Below, piece by piece: positions 30,130-43,465 of a stretch of DNA of 64,000 nucleotides (position 1 is the first letter of the stretch; every line of letters begins with the position of its first letter). The translations under genes and the position numbers were made by a program. Source of the DNA: Talpa occidentalis (lineage: Eukaryota > Chordata > Mammalia > Eulipotyphla > Talpidae); NCBI RefSeq assembly GCF_014898055.3, contig NW_026555331.1:101640684-101704683 (forward strand), given 5' to 3'. The notes under the pieces were generated by a model. It did no database searches. It was not told the origin of the DNA and saw only the letters and a list, made by a program, of their open reading frames with translations.

Positions 30130-31145
30130 TGTAGTTATCATAACTATTAAAGCATTTTACTAATAAGATTTATTTTAAATTTTTTAACATCTTTGATATC
30201 AGGACATATCTAACAACTGACCGAGCAGCTGTTGTGATGTAATTGTCATGGTTTATGCATCAAAACTTATAAAATGGGTAGTTTGTAAGAAAATCCCAGA
30301 AATTGCAGGAGATATTTTGGGTTTAATTTTACTTTTTAAGAAATTGAACATCAATAATATTCTTAGTGATCTAGATATGAAGATTATATTATGGTGAAAA
30401 ACCTGCTTATTAATGACTAGATGATGAAAAGGAATTTAGGGGAGTTGAATTATCAGTGGATAAGCCAGATTAGGAATACCATTACTCTATCATCCATGGG
30501 CCCAGCAGGGTCATTCAAATTGGGGGATTAAGGAGACTTTAATAAAAGGACAACTTCCAAAGATGGGGACAGGATTTAGGACAAATTGCAAGGCACAGTG
30601 GAGTGCCTCTGGGAGAGGTACTTCTCTGGTAAGAGAAGATCAGGGAGCAGTTACCGTGTGTCATTTGCAGGTGATAAGGAGAGGGAGAGGCTATTAGACT
30701 CCATGAGAAGGCAGAGGTATGGAAAGAGTGGCTGTCAGGAATTGTGACCTTTGATATAGGGAAGGAACATGGAAAGGAGGGATCTGAGAGAATACATAAT
30801 CCACCTTATGCATCTTCTGCCTTGTGAATGCCCTCTGCAGTTCCTCCTTGGCAGTGCTGATCAGAACCCAGATCATGAGAAGTGCCTCCACAAAGTCCAT
30901 GAAGTTCAGCCTCCAGAAGCAGAGGACAGGATTGAAAAACAAGGAGGTAAAATTGGAGGGTCAAGGATTAGATGCCAACAGAGTAACCACTATATTGCTT
31001 TTGTTCTGAATGATTTATGATTTAAACATCTTTCTAAGTATATCTAACAGAACCCTTTTGGCAGGTAGAAAATAAAAGCTGTAAGTGATAGAAAGCAAGC
31101 TTCTGTTAGCTGTGGAAGCTCCCAAGCCAAATAAAGCTTACAAAA
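30130..31145. other. Intergenic stretch, nothing assigned
   Basis: No gene recognised. Overlapping ORFs on both strands near 30694-31020 have no known domain and shadow one another. Confidence 0.4.
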
Positions 31146-31149
31146 TCCT

Positions 31150-31420
31150 ATCTCATATCAGAGTCTCAAACCAGTTCTATATAGATCATAGATCTAAATA
31201 TAAAAGGAAAAACAATACAACTTTTAGAAGCTAACATTAGAAAATATGTTCTTAATTTAGGGTAAGTAATCAAAGTTTTTTTGAAAACTTGGGTGATAGT
31301 TCCATGAATGTTCTCACTTTGAGTTAATTAATTGAGCTATATATACTTATTACACATTTCACTTTGGGTTTGTGGATTATAACAATAACAAAGTTCAAAA
31401 ACAAAAGGCTCTATAAAAGC
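31150..31420 (+). mobile_element. Possible L1 fragments
   Basis: ATAGATCATAGATCTAAATAT, then ACTTTTAGAAGCTAACATTAG, resemble sense L1 ORF2. The following TTATTACACATTTCACTTTG resembles an L1 3' segment. Short and diverged. Confidence 0.5.
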
Positions 31421-32524
31421 TCATAGGAATTAGATAAAAGGAGACACAAGGTAAAACCTGATTTGGGAAGGAAAAAGTCTGGGATTGATGTAAATGACCG
31501 AGATTCTATTTTAACCCCCGAAGCACTGACTGTAATAGATCATCATGTGCTGCTTCCCAACCCAAATCTGGAAAATTATGTCCTAAAAAGAAATTGCTAC
31601 AGACTTTAAATTTCATTCTATCATCCCTTCCCTTTTCCTACTAGGCTGAAATTAAAGCTCTATTAAAAAGTGAATTCATTTAATATAACTTAAATTGACT
31701 GGCTTATCTGTCGAAGCCAGAACTACATTTCACAGCCCTTCACATACCAGCAAGTGCACATATAACATTTTGTTCTTTGCTATTCTCAAGGTCTAAAGAA
31801 CCTGCACATGAACAAAACAAATCCATAATACAAATTATGAGCATGGATAATATGAAATCAATGGACCAAAATTTTGTATTTTAACAATTCCTAAATAATG
31901 TTTTTTACCTAATAGTATAATTTGAGGAACTCAACAAAGCGACAAAATCCATTAACCATCCTATTAGTCCAATGCAATCTCCCTTTCTTCAGGATCTCAG
32001 CAGAATTTTACAGTCACTATAGTGTGAAGGGCAAAGCATCCCAGACTCTGATACCAACCACAGCCATGTAAAGATTCAACCCAGTCAGAGCCTTACATAA
32101 CAGCAAGCATTTTCTCTTCCGTGTAAGCTTAGATCAAAAACTCAACCACCCAGCACACTCAAACAAACCAGCCAGTAAAACAAATGAAGATACTGTACCC
32201 AACGTGGCTCCAACCACACAGAAACTGGGGAATGTGTCATCTAAGCCTATGGTCATTGGAAATTACAGACCATTCTCTGTGTCAACAGCCATCTCCTGAA
32301 TGCCCACTTTCCTAGCACCAGGCTGGACGCTGCTGTTACCAAGAAGAATAAGACTCAGTCCCTGCCAGACAGCTCCTGGGCATTCATTTATCCTAGAGAA
32401 TTGGACATTACATATAAGCATATGAAAAAAAAGTGAAATTATCTCCATTTTACCACCTAGAGAGAACATTTTGATATTCTTTCAGTTATAGGCAAATGTC
32501 AAAAGATAAAGCTTAAACACATTC

Positions 32525-32830
32525 AACTATGGACTGACTGTGTTTTCTCAAAATTTATATGTTGAAATCCTGACCACTAAATGTGAGGATATTTGAAGGT
32601 GAGGCCCTTGGGGAGGTTATTAGGGAAAGCAACCTTGCCTCTTCCACCAGGTGAGAACACAGTGAGATGATCCTCCACAACCCAGGAAGAGAGCACAGAA
32701 GACACCGAATCTGCCAGCTCTTTGATCCTGCAGAACTGTGAGCAATACATTTGTGCTGTTTAAGGCCGCCCTTTTACGTAGTACATAAGTCTATGGTGTT
32801 TTGTCATACCAGCCCAAACAGACTAAGAGA
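32525..32830 (+). mobile_element. MLT1-type (ERVL-MaLR) LTR
   Basis: Near-complete motif order: TATGGACTGACTGTGTT, CAAAATTTATATGTTGAAATC, GAGGCCCTTGGGGAGG, AACACAGTGAGATGA, CCAGGAAGAGAGCACAG, GAATCTGCCAGCTC, GAACTGTGAGCAATA, TCTATGGTGTTTTGTCATA and CAGACTAAGA at the end. Solo LTR relic without coding sequence. Confidence 0.85.
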
Positions 32831-33754
32831 AAAACAAACAAGCTTTTTTTTTTCCTTTTTAGATCAAAACATATTCTGCATGTCATTTTTAACCTGCTGC
32901 TTAAAATTAGCATTTTGTAAACTTCCCACTACCCTGGAAGTTATATGTGAATGGAACCATGTCTGTCTTGCTCTTTCTTGAATCCTCAGCACCCCAAGGA
33001 ATTCCCCCAGCCAAGTCCCAGCCTCTCCAATCTTTTTCCCCCTTTACTTCAAAAATAAAATGGGAAAGATTTATAGTTTACTTCTGTTAGAAGCGAGAAA
33101 ACTTAGTTTCTTTGAAAGCTTTCCATTATTCTAAAGTCTTTTAAAAATGGTTCCGAAATTTACTCTTAAAAAATACCCTAAGTAATTTTTAAATTAAAAT
33201 TAAATTTTAATTGAATAACTTACAGCCCTCACCTGCTCTAAGCAAGCAGTGGGTGAGAACTTGGGTACTGAAAGTACAGAGTCTGCACTCACCTCCCAGC
33301 TCACCTCAAGAGTGCTGATCTCCCTTTTCATGTCTTTTAAGAAAAAGGCTGAAAATAGGGCCTCCAGAACAAGACTGTGGGAAGGAGATAATGCTTGCAA
33401 TAGACCTAGCAGGGCCTGACATAGATAGGTACTCAGTGCCTCCCAGATATTTCTTCCTAAGCTGTTGCTGCTACTAGTGAGGAGGTTAAGATTCCCTGAG
33501 GCAATTTCTTTTCCAAGTCTGATTTTACACAAAGAACTTTTACTCTTAAGGCATTTCTTTTTGAGTTGTTTCTGTACTTCAAAATTTTTTATCAGTGGGA
33601 CACAGAGAACTGATAGTATGTATAGTAAGGCCTGGCCACCTGGGAATGTGCTCCCTGGTCACCGGGACAGTGTGCTCTGGTCCCCTGTGCTCATCATCAC
33701 ACAGTGAGTGACTTCTGTGAAATGTTAAACATGTTTTAAAAAGTGTTTATCAAG

Positions 33755-34063
33755 GGCCTCCCCGGTGGCGCAGCGGTTGAGCGCTGGGTTGCGAAGCTGC
33801 CCACAGGCGACGCAGGTTCGATCCCCAGCTGCTCCCCGGTCACCGGAGGAGGGTCCCACATGGCGTGCAGACCTCTCCTGCCGCCCGCTGCTCTCCCCAG
33901 CTGTGTACTTCGGTCCTTCTGCCTGCTCTGCTCCCTGCTCTGGCTCTGGCTCTGGTGAATTCTCTCACCCTCCCCTGCTTCTGACTGTGCCCAGTGCATG
34001 TATAAACAAAACAAACAAACAAACAAATAAATAAATAAATAAAACATGCCTCTATTAAAAAAA
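33755..34063 (+). mobile_element. tRNA-derived SINE, copy 7 (subfamily A, best preserved)
   Basis: Intact pol III boxes: A box TGGCGCAGCGG at 33766-33776 and B box GGTTCGATCCC at 33815-33825. The body runs through CCCACATGGCGTGCAGACC and GCTCTGGCTCTGGCTCTGG (an extra GGCTCT unit) to ACTGTGCCCAGTGCATGTAT and an (AAAC/AAAT)n tail. A 17-bp perfect TSD AAAAAGTGTTTATCAAG lies at 33738-33754 and 34064-34080. Of the eleven it looks closest to a source sequence. Confidence 0.96.
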
Positions 34064-34080
34064 AAAAAGTGTTTATCAAG

Positions 34081-37000
34081 CGTGTGGAAGAATGAAGCTA
34101 TCCTTTCCTAGTTTCACCAGAATTAGTCAAATATCATCCACTCCTTTGTCCATTGTGTCAGTAAAGTTGAGTCCTAACAGCATCCTATTTTTGCTCATAA
34201 TGCTGATGAATACAATTTTCGAGCAAGAGGAGACCTAGCAAGTGATAAGAGAGTCCTGTCTTCCCTTCTCTCTAGAGTAGAGGGATCTTTTCCCATAGAA
34301 TAGTTCCAGTGAGCTAATTTAATAAAATACTAAATTGAGAATAGCCACAAGACTATCAATCTTCCTTTTGTGTGTGAATGACTATTGCCAACTTATTTTC
34401 TTCCCCTATCAAAAGTGCATCTTTCAAAAGTAATATGAACAAAAGGGTCTTGTAAAAACTCTAAGACTTAGAAATAGTTGCCATGACCTATTCAAATAGC
34501 CATGCCTGTTATTCTCTGCCTCTCCCTTGCCCCCTAGATCCATTCTCTTCCTTTCTGAGCCTTGCTCTGTGCCCCAGAATGCTGAGCCCCATGGAATGCA
34601 GCCCTAGCCTCCCCCTTAGATGGCCTTATTGGCTTTGGCCAATGGGACAGTGGGACTTGAGTGAGGAAAGCAAAGCCCTACGGTGCAAAATGGAAGGAGG
34701 ACTTCATTCTTGGGTGTGACTCCCCAATGGTTCCATTTCAGGAGTGAGCCCCGACCTGCCTCACCTAGGAGATAAGGGACAAGGGGTCCACTCTCACTGC
34801 TTCCCTAATTGGGCTGTGGCCCTGTCAGGGGAGTCTCCTCCAAGCTCCAGCCCTCCTTGGATTTACTTTGCCCTCTAGCCCTAGAAACAGAGAATGGTTT
34901 CCCCATTGTTATTGGTCTCTGAGTGTCCCAATTCCCCCTGTTGGCACATTTAATTGCACACCTTTATAAGTAGTCCTTTCTTTAAATTCCCCTGAGCCAT
35001 CTGAACCAAAAGTTTTTTCCTAGAAGGATCCTAGTTTAACCAGAGAAAAAAGGAAAGGAAAAGGAGCAATTCCGACTGTTTATTTTACCTGACAGTTTGG
35101 GTCTGGCAATAATGTTCTAATGACAGCTTAGTAGTCATTGATCTTAACTAGTATAAATTGTTAAAATGTGACTGCCAAGTCAGAAAAGGGACAGAAAAGA
35201 ACTTCAAGTCTGTGTATTTGCACAACTTCCTAATATAAAAAAATCAAGAGTTTTTCCCTATGTAAATAACAAATGAGAGCAAAAACTTGAGTGAAAATTG
35301 GAATGCGTCAATGCAGGAAGTATATAAAAAACAAGTATATTGGAGCCTGTACAAAAATTGTCATTATGGCAAATTTGGGGTTGTTTGAGAGTCTTTCCTG
35401 ACTCTCCAGTGCTTGCTCTATGATAAAGGGACAAAGAACCATTGTTATGCCTGGAAGCTCAGGTGCATGCTTCAGATAATGCTGTGCAAAGCATATTTGG
35501 AAAGATGCATCATTTGCCTCAGAGAAGCTCCTTGTAGGGGGTGGGGGTGGGGGAGAGGTGGCACAGCAATTCCTTTGCTGACACAACCTTCTTCCCTGAG
35601 AATTACAAGCATCCAATTGCTTTGCCCTCTGGGGAGCTGTTAAACAAGTCGTGACTATCAACCAGCAAAGCACAGCAAAATTCAGCCTGTCCACGTTGTT
35701 AAAAGGTATAGATTTAGTTTCATATAATTGAAAGGGGCAGGGGACGAGGTGAAAAATCAGTGCTCTAGCTCTGAGATTGACACCTCTACACCAATAGGCT
35801 TGTCTGCCTGCATCCCACCCACCCCTTCTGGTACTTGCCACAAGGATGGGATGAAGCTCAAATTCATTTGCTATCAGAGAGTAGGGATTGACCTTTTAGG
35901 ACTCTGCCTTAGGTAGAGAAGCTTTCAGAAGTCATTATTTCTATGCATCTCAGTTCTGTTTAGATAGCAAATAATTGAAAGTTGCCAGTGTGGGTTTCTG
36001 CGGCTGTGGAGACACTAATGCCTTCATTTACACATGTACAGAAGTGGACTAGCTGTTGATATGAAAATGTTAATTAGTGTTACAACTGCTCCTTAATTTA
36101 CATATTCTGTTAACTAACGTTTTCCTCGTGAGTGACCAGATTTGGAATATAGGAGCAAGAGAACTATGAAATCTCAGAGAGAAAAAAGATTTTAAAAGTT
36201 TTCTTTTCCCTTACTCCCCTTCTGATACTTAACTTAATTGAATCCTCTTCACCTTGTCCTACTGTGGGTGTTTTATCCTTTATTTCTCATAATCCCCCTA
36301 CAAGATTGGTAGTTTTATTCTAAATGTTGAAATTGAGGGTCTGAGTTTAGGAAACTTACTCTTAAAAACAAGTGTGCTTCAGCTCCAGCTATAATGTATT
36401 AAAAACCTTGGAAACTTTCACTCCTCTCCTAACAACAAGCAGAAGCTGGACAAACTGAGTATCAGTGACTTGGACTCATCTGAGAACTGAGTTCACAGGG
36501 CAAACCACCATTCCCAAATCTGGAGAGAAAGGTGTACACAAAGGATACTGCTGAGTCGGTTTACTTGGGGCAGAAAATAGGATTATGGGAGCCATAAATT
36601 GGTAAGAATATTTACATGGTAAACTTTTGTAAAATTTTGGAAACTGGGGACAGAGTAGCTTGAGAATAAGAAGCTGCTAAGGTGACAGTTTTAGTGGGGG
36701 CCCTTCTTTTTCATGGGCTTCACGTCTAGAACCCCACCAAGGTGATCTTCTCGAGGTGAAAATCAAAGAAAGATCCCCTTATGGATCTATTCATATAAGG
36801 GAAAGCATAATCATTGTGAAGCACTCCCAGGGCATGATCTGTAATATATTCCAGGGGAAACAACTTTCCCTGAGCCTTCAACTCTTTCCCAATGAAATAA
36901 CTCTACTATGACATCCTGCTAAGACCGCTAATGACAAGGTCAAGTGAAGAGAGCTTTGAATTAACTTCTAAATATCTCTCAAATATGAGCAAATAGCCAA

Positions 37001-38489
37001 AAAAATCATCAGATAAGTGAGGGAATTCTTGAATATGAAAGACAGATACCAAAAGCTACTGGGATAAGATGAACACTAGGCAGATTAAAAAAAAAATCTT
37101 AGCAAATAAAGCCTACCCTGCATTCATGAAATAAGAACAGGATACAATTTTTTAAAAAATGTTTTTCAGAGAATTTTTTAAAAAAGGATCTCTAGAAAAT
37201 ATATCCAATCTAAAATGTCTTAGTCAGACTAGTGATCAAATGTGAGGGCAGAATAATGACATTTTCCAGAAATCAAAGATCTCAAAATGTCCTTGCATTT
37301 ATTCTTAGGAAGCTGATGGAGGACATGCTACACCAAATGGAGAAAACTTTCCTAAAAATGAAGACATGCTTGATTTCCTCCTCCTACCCCTCCTTCCACT
37401 GCACTAACCTGTATCACATCTTGATCAGCTAAGTGTTGTTTTCATTTCTGTTTCTGCACCTAAGATCCCACTGGAGTTGGGAAGCCACATAATACTCCCT
37501 GACCTGGCTTTCAATCGATATCCTCAAATCTTCTGCACACTTGCTACTGCTAAACCATATTACCCTCCTCCCCACCACTCCAGGTACCTCTACTTAAATA
37601 TCCTAAACTTGGAGATGTATATCACTAAGTTCCCTGGGCTATACCATGAGTCCTGGATTGTTTCAGCTAATTGCAGGATCTTCTATCACTGTTAAAATCC
37701 ATCTTGTTAGACTTTTCCCATTGCTCCAGCTTGTCATGCTCTTTTCAGATTCTCATTTTGTCATAGCATTTTCTATCCTCTCCAGATTCCTGTCACCCAC
37801 AAATTAAATCAATGTGCCCTCTAAACTTTCAGCCAAGCCATGGATACAAATGCCAAAAGCCAGGGCTGCATCATCCGGGAGTTCATCAATCAATGCCAGT
37901 AACTATTCTAACAGTTGTGAAATTTTCCTAATTCTCATGGGAGATACTCCTGAACATAGATTTGGACACAAAAAATACATAATGGTATTAAGACAGGATA
38001 TCTGGTTTCTTTATCCTTAATGCTACTCATAAGAGGTATACAATTTTTAGTTCAACAAATATGTTAAATATGGGTATTTTCTCTCAACCTCAGTTCATGA
38101 AAACTGACTATAGAGAAAATTATAGGCATCTCATGCAATAGTTCCATTCTAAAGAAAATTGAAAGTGGTTATTGCCTCTAGTCACTAGGAAAAGAGCTAC
38201 ACTGGAGACCATCTCAGGCTTTTACTAAGATCCAAGCACCAATTTTTCTTTCTGTATCAGAGAAGATTGCTGTCTCTTTCGTTGAGCAGCAAAGAAATAC
38301 TTGGTACACTTTAGCAGCCATATTAAAAGAAAAATACGAACCTTTTAAATACTGGAATCACACTCAGTGTGGCAACATTTTCCCACTGTTAGGAAGGGAA
38401 GCAAAACCACTGAGTGAATAGCAGGCTTTCATCTCATCCTCACCAGACATACACTAAGTGAATATAGCAGACGAGATGGAAATATTATA
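34081..38489. other. Intergenic stretch, little assigned
   Basis: No recognisable gene. About 34490-35030 is less AT-rich and may be an old repeat I cannot name. The 177-codon - strand ORF at 35308-35841 has no recognisable domain; its poly-Pro run translates a GGGGGTGGGGGTGGGGG stretch. A MIR-like relic may lie near 36290-36380. Confidence 0.4.
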
Positions 38490-38499
38490 GTCTCTACCT

Positions 38500-38508
38500 C
38501 TCTTTCTT

Positions 38509-38576
<68 letters not shown>

Positions 38577-38597
38577 GCACGCACACACACACACACA
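38500..38597. repeat. Compound (TC)n-(CA)n microsatellite
   Basis: Runs of TCTTTC then (TC)n switch directly to (AC)n with two CGCA interruptions. Likely polymorphic. Confidence 0.95.
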
Positions 38598-38647
38598 GAA
38601 TTTGCTTTAGTTAACATGGGTTTGATGACTCTTTAGTAGTAACCATA

Positions 38648-38671
38648 ATTATTTTTATTATTTTTAAAGAT

Positions 38672-38722
<51 letters not shown>

Positions 38723-38964
38723 TACAAAAACCAGGGTACAGGCCAGATGCATGGGAGGGTGAGAGGATTCACCAGAGACAGAGCGGGGAACAGAACAGGC
38801 AGACTGACAAAATACACTGCTGAGGGGAGCAGCAGGCAAGACAAGGGAGGTCTGTGGCGCCATGTGGGGCCCTCGCCAGCTGGCTGGGATTGAACCGGTG
38901 CTGCAGAGGCTACGGGCAGCTTCACAGTGCGGCACTCAACTGCTTGTGCCACCAGGGGAGGCTG
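38648..38964 (-). mobile_element. tRNA-derived SINE, copy 8 (subfamily B, expanded tail)
   Basis: Minus-strand copy. Its tail complement is an expanded (TTTA)n run at about 38670-38723. The subfamily B signature complement is CCAGGGTACAGGCCAGATGC. A 14-bp TSD TAGTAGTAACCATA lies at 38634-38647 and 38965-38978. Confidence 0.94.
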
Positions 38965-38978
38965 TAGTAGTAACCATA

Positions 38979-40679
38979 TTTAGCCATACAGATCAGGAAT
39001 ACAGATTTCTGAAACCTAAGGACAGGAATTTTGACAATTCCTCAAAACATGGTTGGTTACCTAACAATCTGTCACCTTGGGGAATCCAGGCTGCCCATTT
39101 CAGCAACAGTGCAAATGTGTACTCAGGTCCAGGTGTGTTACAATTGAATCACCTGTCTATGTTAGGGAATTATTGGGCGTCCAGATCTATTCTTTGTAGT
39201 TACTATATATCATTGCCTCTGTGCCTCATAATGTTCAAAAGAGGCCAGGTCAGCAGAAAACTGGTATTTCAAAGTCCCCTAATACAAAAAAATGCCCAGA
39301 AGAGATCATTGTCCTTCCATTGCTTCCCCTGGTCAGCAACCCTAAGGCAGGTAAGAATCATCTTGAGCCAGGAGAGTCAGTGGGTATACGTTCCAGAACA
39401 AGGACTACAAAAAGAAAAATACCAAGGGCATATTGAAGAGTGTTCCTGTCTACTGCACTTGGTAAACTTCTTTGAAAGAGATGTGAGACGCTGTACCAAC
39501 CATGAGTGTGTGATTGAAAATCTTATTTCTCAGAGGTTCATAGACCACCCCCCCCCCAACCCTTTATCCTTGACCCAAAAGAGAGCTAGAGATTATTGGT
39601 CTTTCAACATACTCATCACTACAGGAAGAGAATAACAATTGTAATCCAGAGATCCTTTGGGTCAGGGCCTAAGCCAACTAGAGATGGTGAAATAGTAACC
39701 CAGCCCTCAGAGTCCTGCATAGGCAACATGCTCAGAAAGAGATGTGAGCATGTTTTTATAAAAGAAATGCCTGTCTCTAAATGAAAACTTGAACTTGAAT
39801 GGTTTGTGGTATATGATGAAAGCACTTAGGTAATTTACAGAATTAAATGAGTTCCTATTTAAAAGCTTTTAGTAGAAAGGGTACAACTAAATGACCAATG
39901 TTTCATAAAACATTTTTTAAACCTCTTAATTCAATTTGGCCTGTTTAGAAAATTTTATTTATTTATTTGGCAGATAAATTGTGTTCTGAAATCAGACAAA
40001 AGAATAAAATAAGAATACACTTGTGAATCTCACATGCTAGTAGTTACTTCTTTCGCATCTTTTAAGCCATGGCAATATAGACTTCATACTGAAATCTAAA
40101 ACTACATTTTTAAATGTACTCAGGGCCTTGTCTCTATGAAGTTTAGTGGCTTCCAGGACTTATTGATCTTATAATGTCAAAACAAATTTCTTTTTTTTTT
40201 CTTTGCCTCAAGGCACTTAATCTTCCATTAGAGGGGATCAGTTACCAAAATTGACTGTAGAGAGCTCTAAGGCTGAATTAAAATTGCACCAAGTAAACAG
40301 TTGTGTCATTTATATTTGTTAGCGGGCGGTCACCACCTGGCTTATCCTGCTTGTGGTTTAGGGATCCATAGTTATAGGGCAATTTTTCTAGCGGAAGTTT
40401 TTAATCAAACTGTCATCTCCTGTCGAAGCCATCTCATTGAATAATGGCATTTCTGACCCTGGTAACATCACAGGGATCTGAAAGAGAATATAAATTTGCT
40501 TTTTCTGAGTTTCCTTATTTGTTGACCAAAAAGGAAAAGTAACTTTGTATGTATTCGTGGCTTAAAATATTAAACTTTATGGGATCTTTTCCCCCAAAAG
40601 TAGCAGCATAAGATCTAAATTAATAAAAATCTTTTGATACTATTATGCATCATTTTTACCAACAGAACTCTAACCAACT
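38979..40679. other. Intergenic stretch, nothing assigned
   Basis: An ORF of 257 codons runs from inside SINE copy 8 (38862) to 39635 on the + strand. It joins SINE and unrelated sequence and shows no domain, so it is fortuitous. The 40320-40470 part looks like unique sequence with several CpGs. Confidence 0.4.
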
Positions 40680-40684
40680 GATCA

Positions 40685-40912
40685 TTGGCAACACTTACTG
40701 AGTACTTGCTACACAGGCCAGGTTGTGGTAATGCTGAATTGTATGGTCATCTAATTCTCCCACTAACACTATGAGGCATGTTTTATTGCCTCTACTTTAT
40801 AGATACAGAAACAGAGGCACACACTGCCTAAGTAGCTGCCCAAGGATGTGGGTACAGAGCTGATTTGGGACTAGATAGTTTGACTGCATTGTTTATGTTC
40901 TACCATATTTCT
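40685..40912 (+). mobile_element. MIR
   Basis: ACTTACTGAGTACTTGCTAC, CACTATGAGGCATGTTTTATT, ATAGATACAGAAACAGAGGC and CCAAGGATGTGGGTACAGAG follow the full MIR order. Confidence 0.8.
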
Positions 40913-40915
40913 TCT

Positions 40916-42095
40916 GGAACAATCTACCTGTAGAATAGGAAGGTCTCCTTAATCCTTTGACCTGGTATGTATAACACTCAGAGAATGGACTGGATGAACA
41001 TGGTGTATTTGCAAATATCAATATTGAATTTCCCTCTTGAAGACTTATTCTTGTTCCTTCTTATCTCTTGTTCTGAAGAGACTTTGAGCAAACAGGATGG
41101 GCTGTTACCATCCAGAAGAAATTTCTTTTTCGTTGAGTGCTACATGTAGGAAATAAAAAGGAAGAGAAACTGCAGTATGCATTTAGGCCACCTCTGTTTT
41201 AAAAGTCTTTCTGAAAAAGACCCGGACACTTTTATTTGTTATGACAGTTGGTATAAATTACCTTTTGATATTTTGGCTTTGGTAACAGAGGATTGGAAGT
41301 CTTTCCAGTTGGCTTTGTTCGCCCCTTCTTTTTCTCTTTAAAAAGAACATGATGAGGCATTTTCTTTATTTTGTGTAAATCTAAACTCTATACCAGCTCA
41401 GACTATGCAGTGGACATGTGGCTTTTGGAACTTACTTGGTTGGTACAATAGCTGCTGCTCACTTTATTTGACAGACCTCAGAAGCAATGATGGGTGGTTT
41501 GATCAGAGAATCATTCTACTTTGTACTTGGAGAGCAGCTGACAGTTTTTTATACTGTGGCACTGGGCATAGTGCAGCACTTTTAGCCAAGACAACTTGGT
41601 GCTAGTTTCACTAGGAAGCAAAATCATGTCTCAGTCTTGGAAAGGTCATTCTGAGTCAGTTAAAGAACAGGATTTTCTGTGTTGTGCAAAACCTTTTGTA
41701 GATACTTGACTCTTCCAATCTGCTTAAAAAATGTTCTTGGGAGCTGAGAATAGAGGATATATTCAAGAGACTTTATTTCCTGCCTTCTGTCTTTTCTTCA
41801 ACTTTCCTCAGTATAGGTGGAACTTTGGGGCTCTTCTAGTCCAACTCTGGACTTTGCTAAGATAGAAGAATGCCTCCATGTAAGGCTTTTATCCTTAGCC
41901 CTTTCTGGAGGGCTAAGGAGGAGGTTTCAGTTTGAGTACCAGCTTCATTATCAGGAATACACCTTCTACTGGAGTCATTGCTCTACTAGCATTTCCTCAC
42001 CATTTGCAATGTGCTACATGCCCCTTAATTCTGGGGATGTAACATCCCATTTCCTCTCTTTCTCTAACAGATTGTGAGGTATGATTTAGTCCGAA
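40916..42095. other. Intergenic stretch, nothing assigned
   Basis: No gene or repeat family recognised. ORFs at 41405-41605 and 41817-42077 have no known domain. Confidence 0.4.
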
Positions 42096-42099
42096 GGTT

Positions 42100-42290
42100 G
42101 GCATTGTATGGCCAGCAGATTTAACACCAAAACAGCATAGCCATGCTCATTTGAGCATGTCTATGACTACTTTCATGCTACAGTGGCATGGTTGAGTAGT
42201 TGTGATAGAAACTGTATAGCACACAAATCTGAACATATTTATGGCCTGGCCATTCACAGAAAAAAAAATGCCAACATATGGTATAACTCC
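42100..42290 (+). mobile_element. hAT-like DNA transposon relic, copy 1
   Basis: Shares with 51345-51520 the string TTTCATGCTA and GTTGAGTAGTTG in the same order. The right part has TATTTATGGCCTGGCCATTC. It fits a common non-autonomous mammalian MER family I cannot name with certainty. Confidence 0.55.
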
Positions 42291-43264
42291 TTTCCCTATA
42301 GACCATGTTTTAGGAAGCAGAATCTGAATATTTCCAGAGGAGGCACCTAACACTCCAAAAGCATCACATTCTGTTTACTGAGCCTGGACACCTTCATGTA
42401 TAGGCTCCGGAGTTTCAGTGCTTAGATTTACAGCAAGATCACTTAAGATGAAGAGAATGAGGAGTAGCTCGTGTTCCTCAGCTTTAGTGGTGAGCCTTGA
42501 CACCCGGACATTTCTTCTTCACCATCAGTAACATTCTCATAAAATTTCAGGTACTGATGGGACTATAGAAGTGGGGAGAGGAAACTCCATTACAACACTC
42601 TCTTGACTTCAGGTATTGGTATTATTGGGTGTAGAGCAACACACAACATATAATAGATCCTCTATAAAGATTGTTGAATGGATCAGTGGTAGAGAATAAA
42701 GAACAGAAAATAATTAATGATATTTTAAATTGGCCAATGAAGAAACTGAATTTAACTCCTTGTATTTTCTGCAAATTTCGAAATACTCCTTTTATAGTAT
42801 AAAGGCAGCTTTTTTCATTAGGTAATTTGCCCAAGCAAATGAATGAACTCTATGTTTTAGCTGGCTTTATTAGTAGTACATGAATTTTTCAATAGACACT
42901 AAAAAGAAATCCTAAGTATTGAATAAATGGAAACTCAGGCTGATCTTCCGTAAGAGCACTGGATCAACATTTTACTAACTTGACGTCTAACTTTTAACCT
43001 CTTGCTGGTCCAGGGATTCCTACCTATATAAAGATCATTTAATGATTGAAGGATTGACATTTTTATCCTGTTAGCAGTGTGAATCAACTTTTAATAACTT
43101 TTTAAAGAAAACGTAGATTCATATCACAAAATATAGAACCCAAGAAAGTTATGATTCTACAGTTACCTGTCTGTTGTCTGGCAATATTCCCACCTGACTA
43201 TGGTAGTCCAAACAAGTTCACCCTATTTAAAATATTACCTTTTATAAATTAACCCCATTAACAG

Positions 43265-43465
43265 TTGACATTTATTGAATGCTTACTAGATTGCATTCTA
43301 GAAATGCTAATTGCTCTAGGAACTATGCTAATTGCTCTACAGCCACTGTTTAATTTGCCAATGCCATAAATATTTGAGGGAGATTTGGATTGTTATTTTC
43401 TTTTTACCTATTTGGGAACCAAAGCAAGCTCAAAGAAATTAACTAAGTTATCTGAGGCTATATAT
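43265..43465 (+). mobile_element. Probable MIR
   Basis: GACATTTATTGAATGCTTACT, AATTGCTCTAGGAACTATGC and CTCAAAGAAATTAACTAAG follow MIR order, with a local duplication of GCTAATTGCTCTA. Confidence 0.55.

Noticed and set aside
38862..39635. 257-codon + strand ORF, the longest in the window
   Set aside because: It begins inside antisense SINE copy 8 and runs into unrelated intergenic sequence; no domain, and the poly-Pro part translates a C run.
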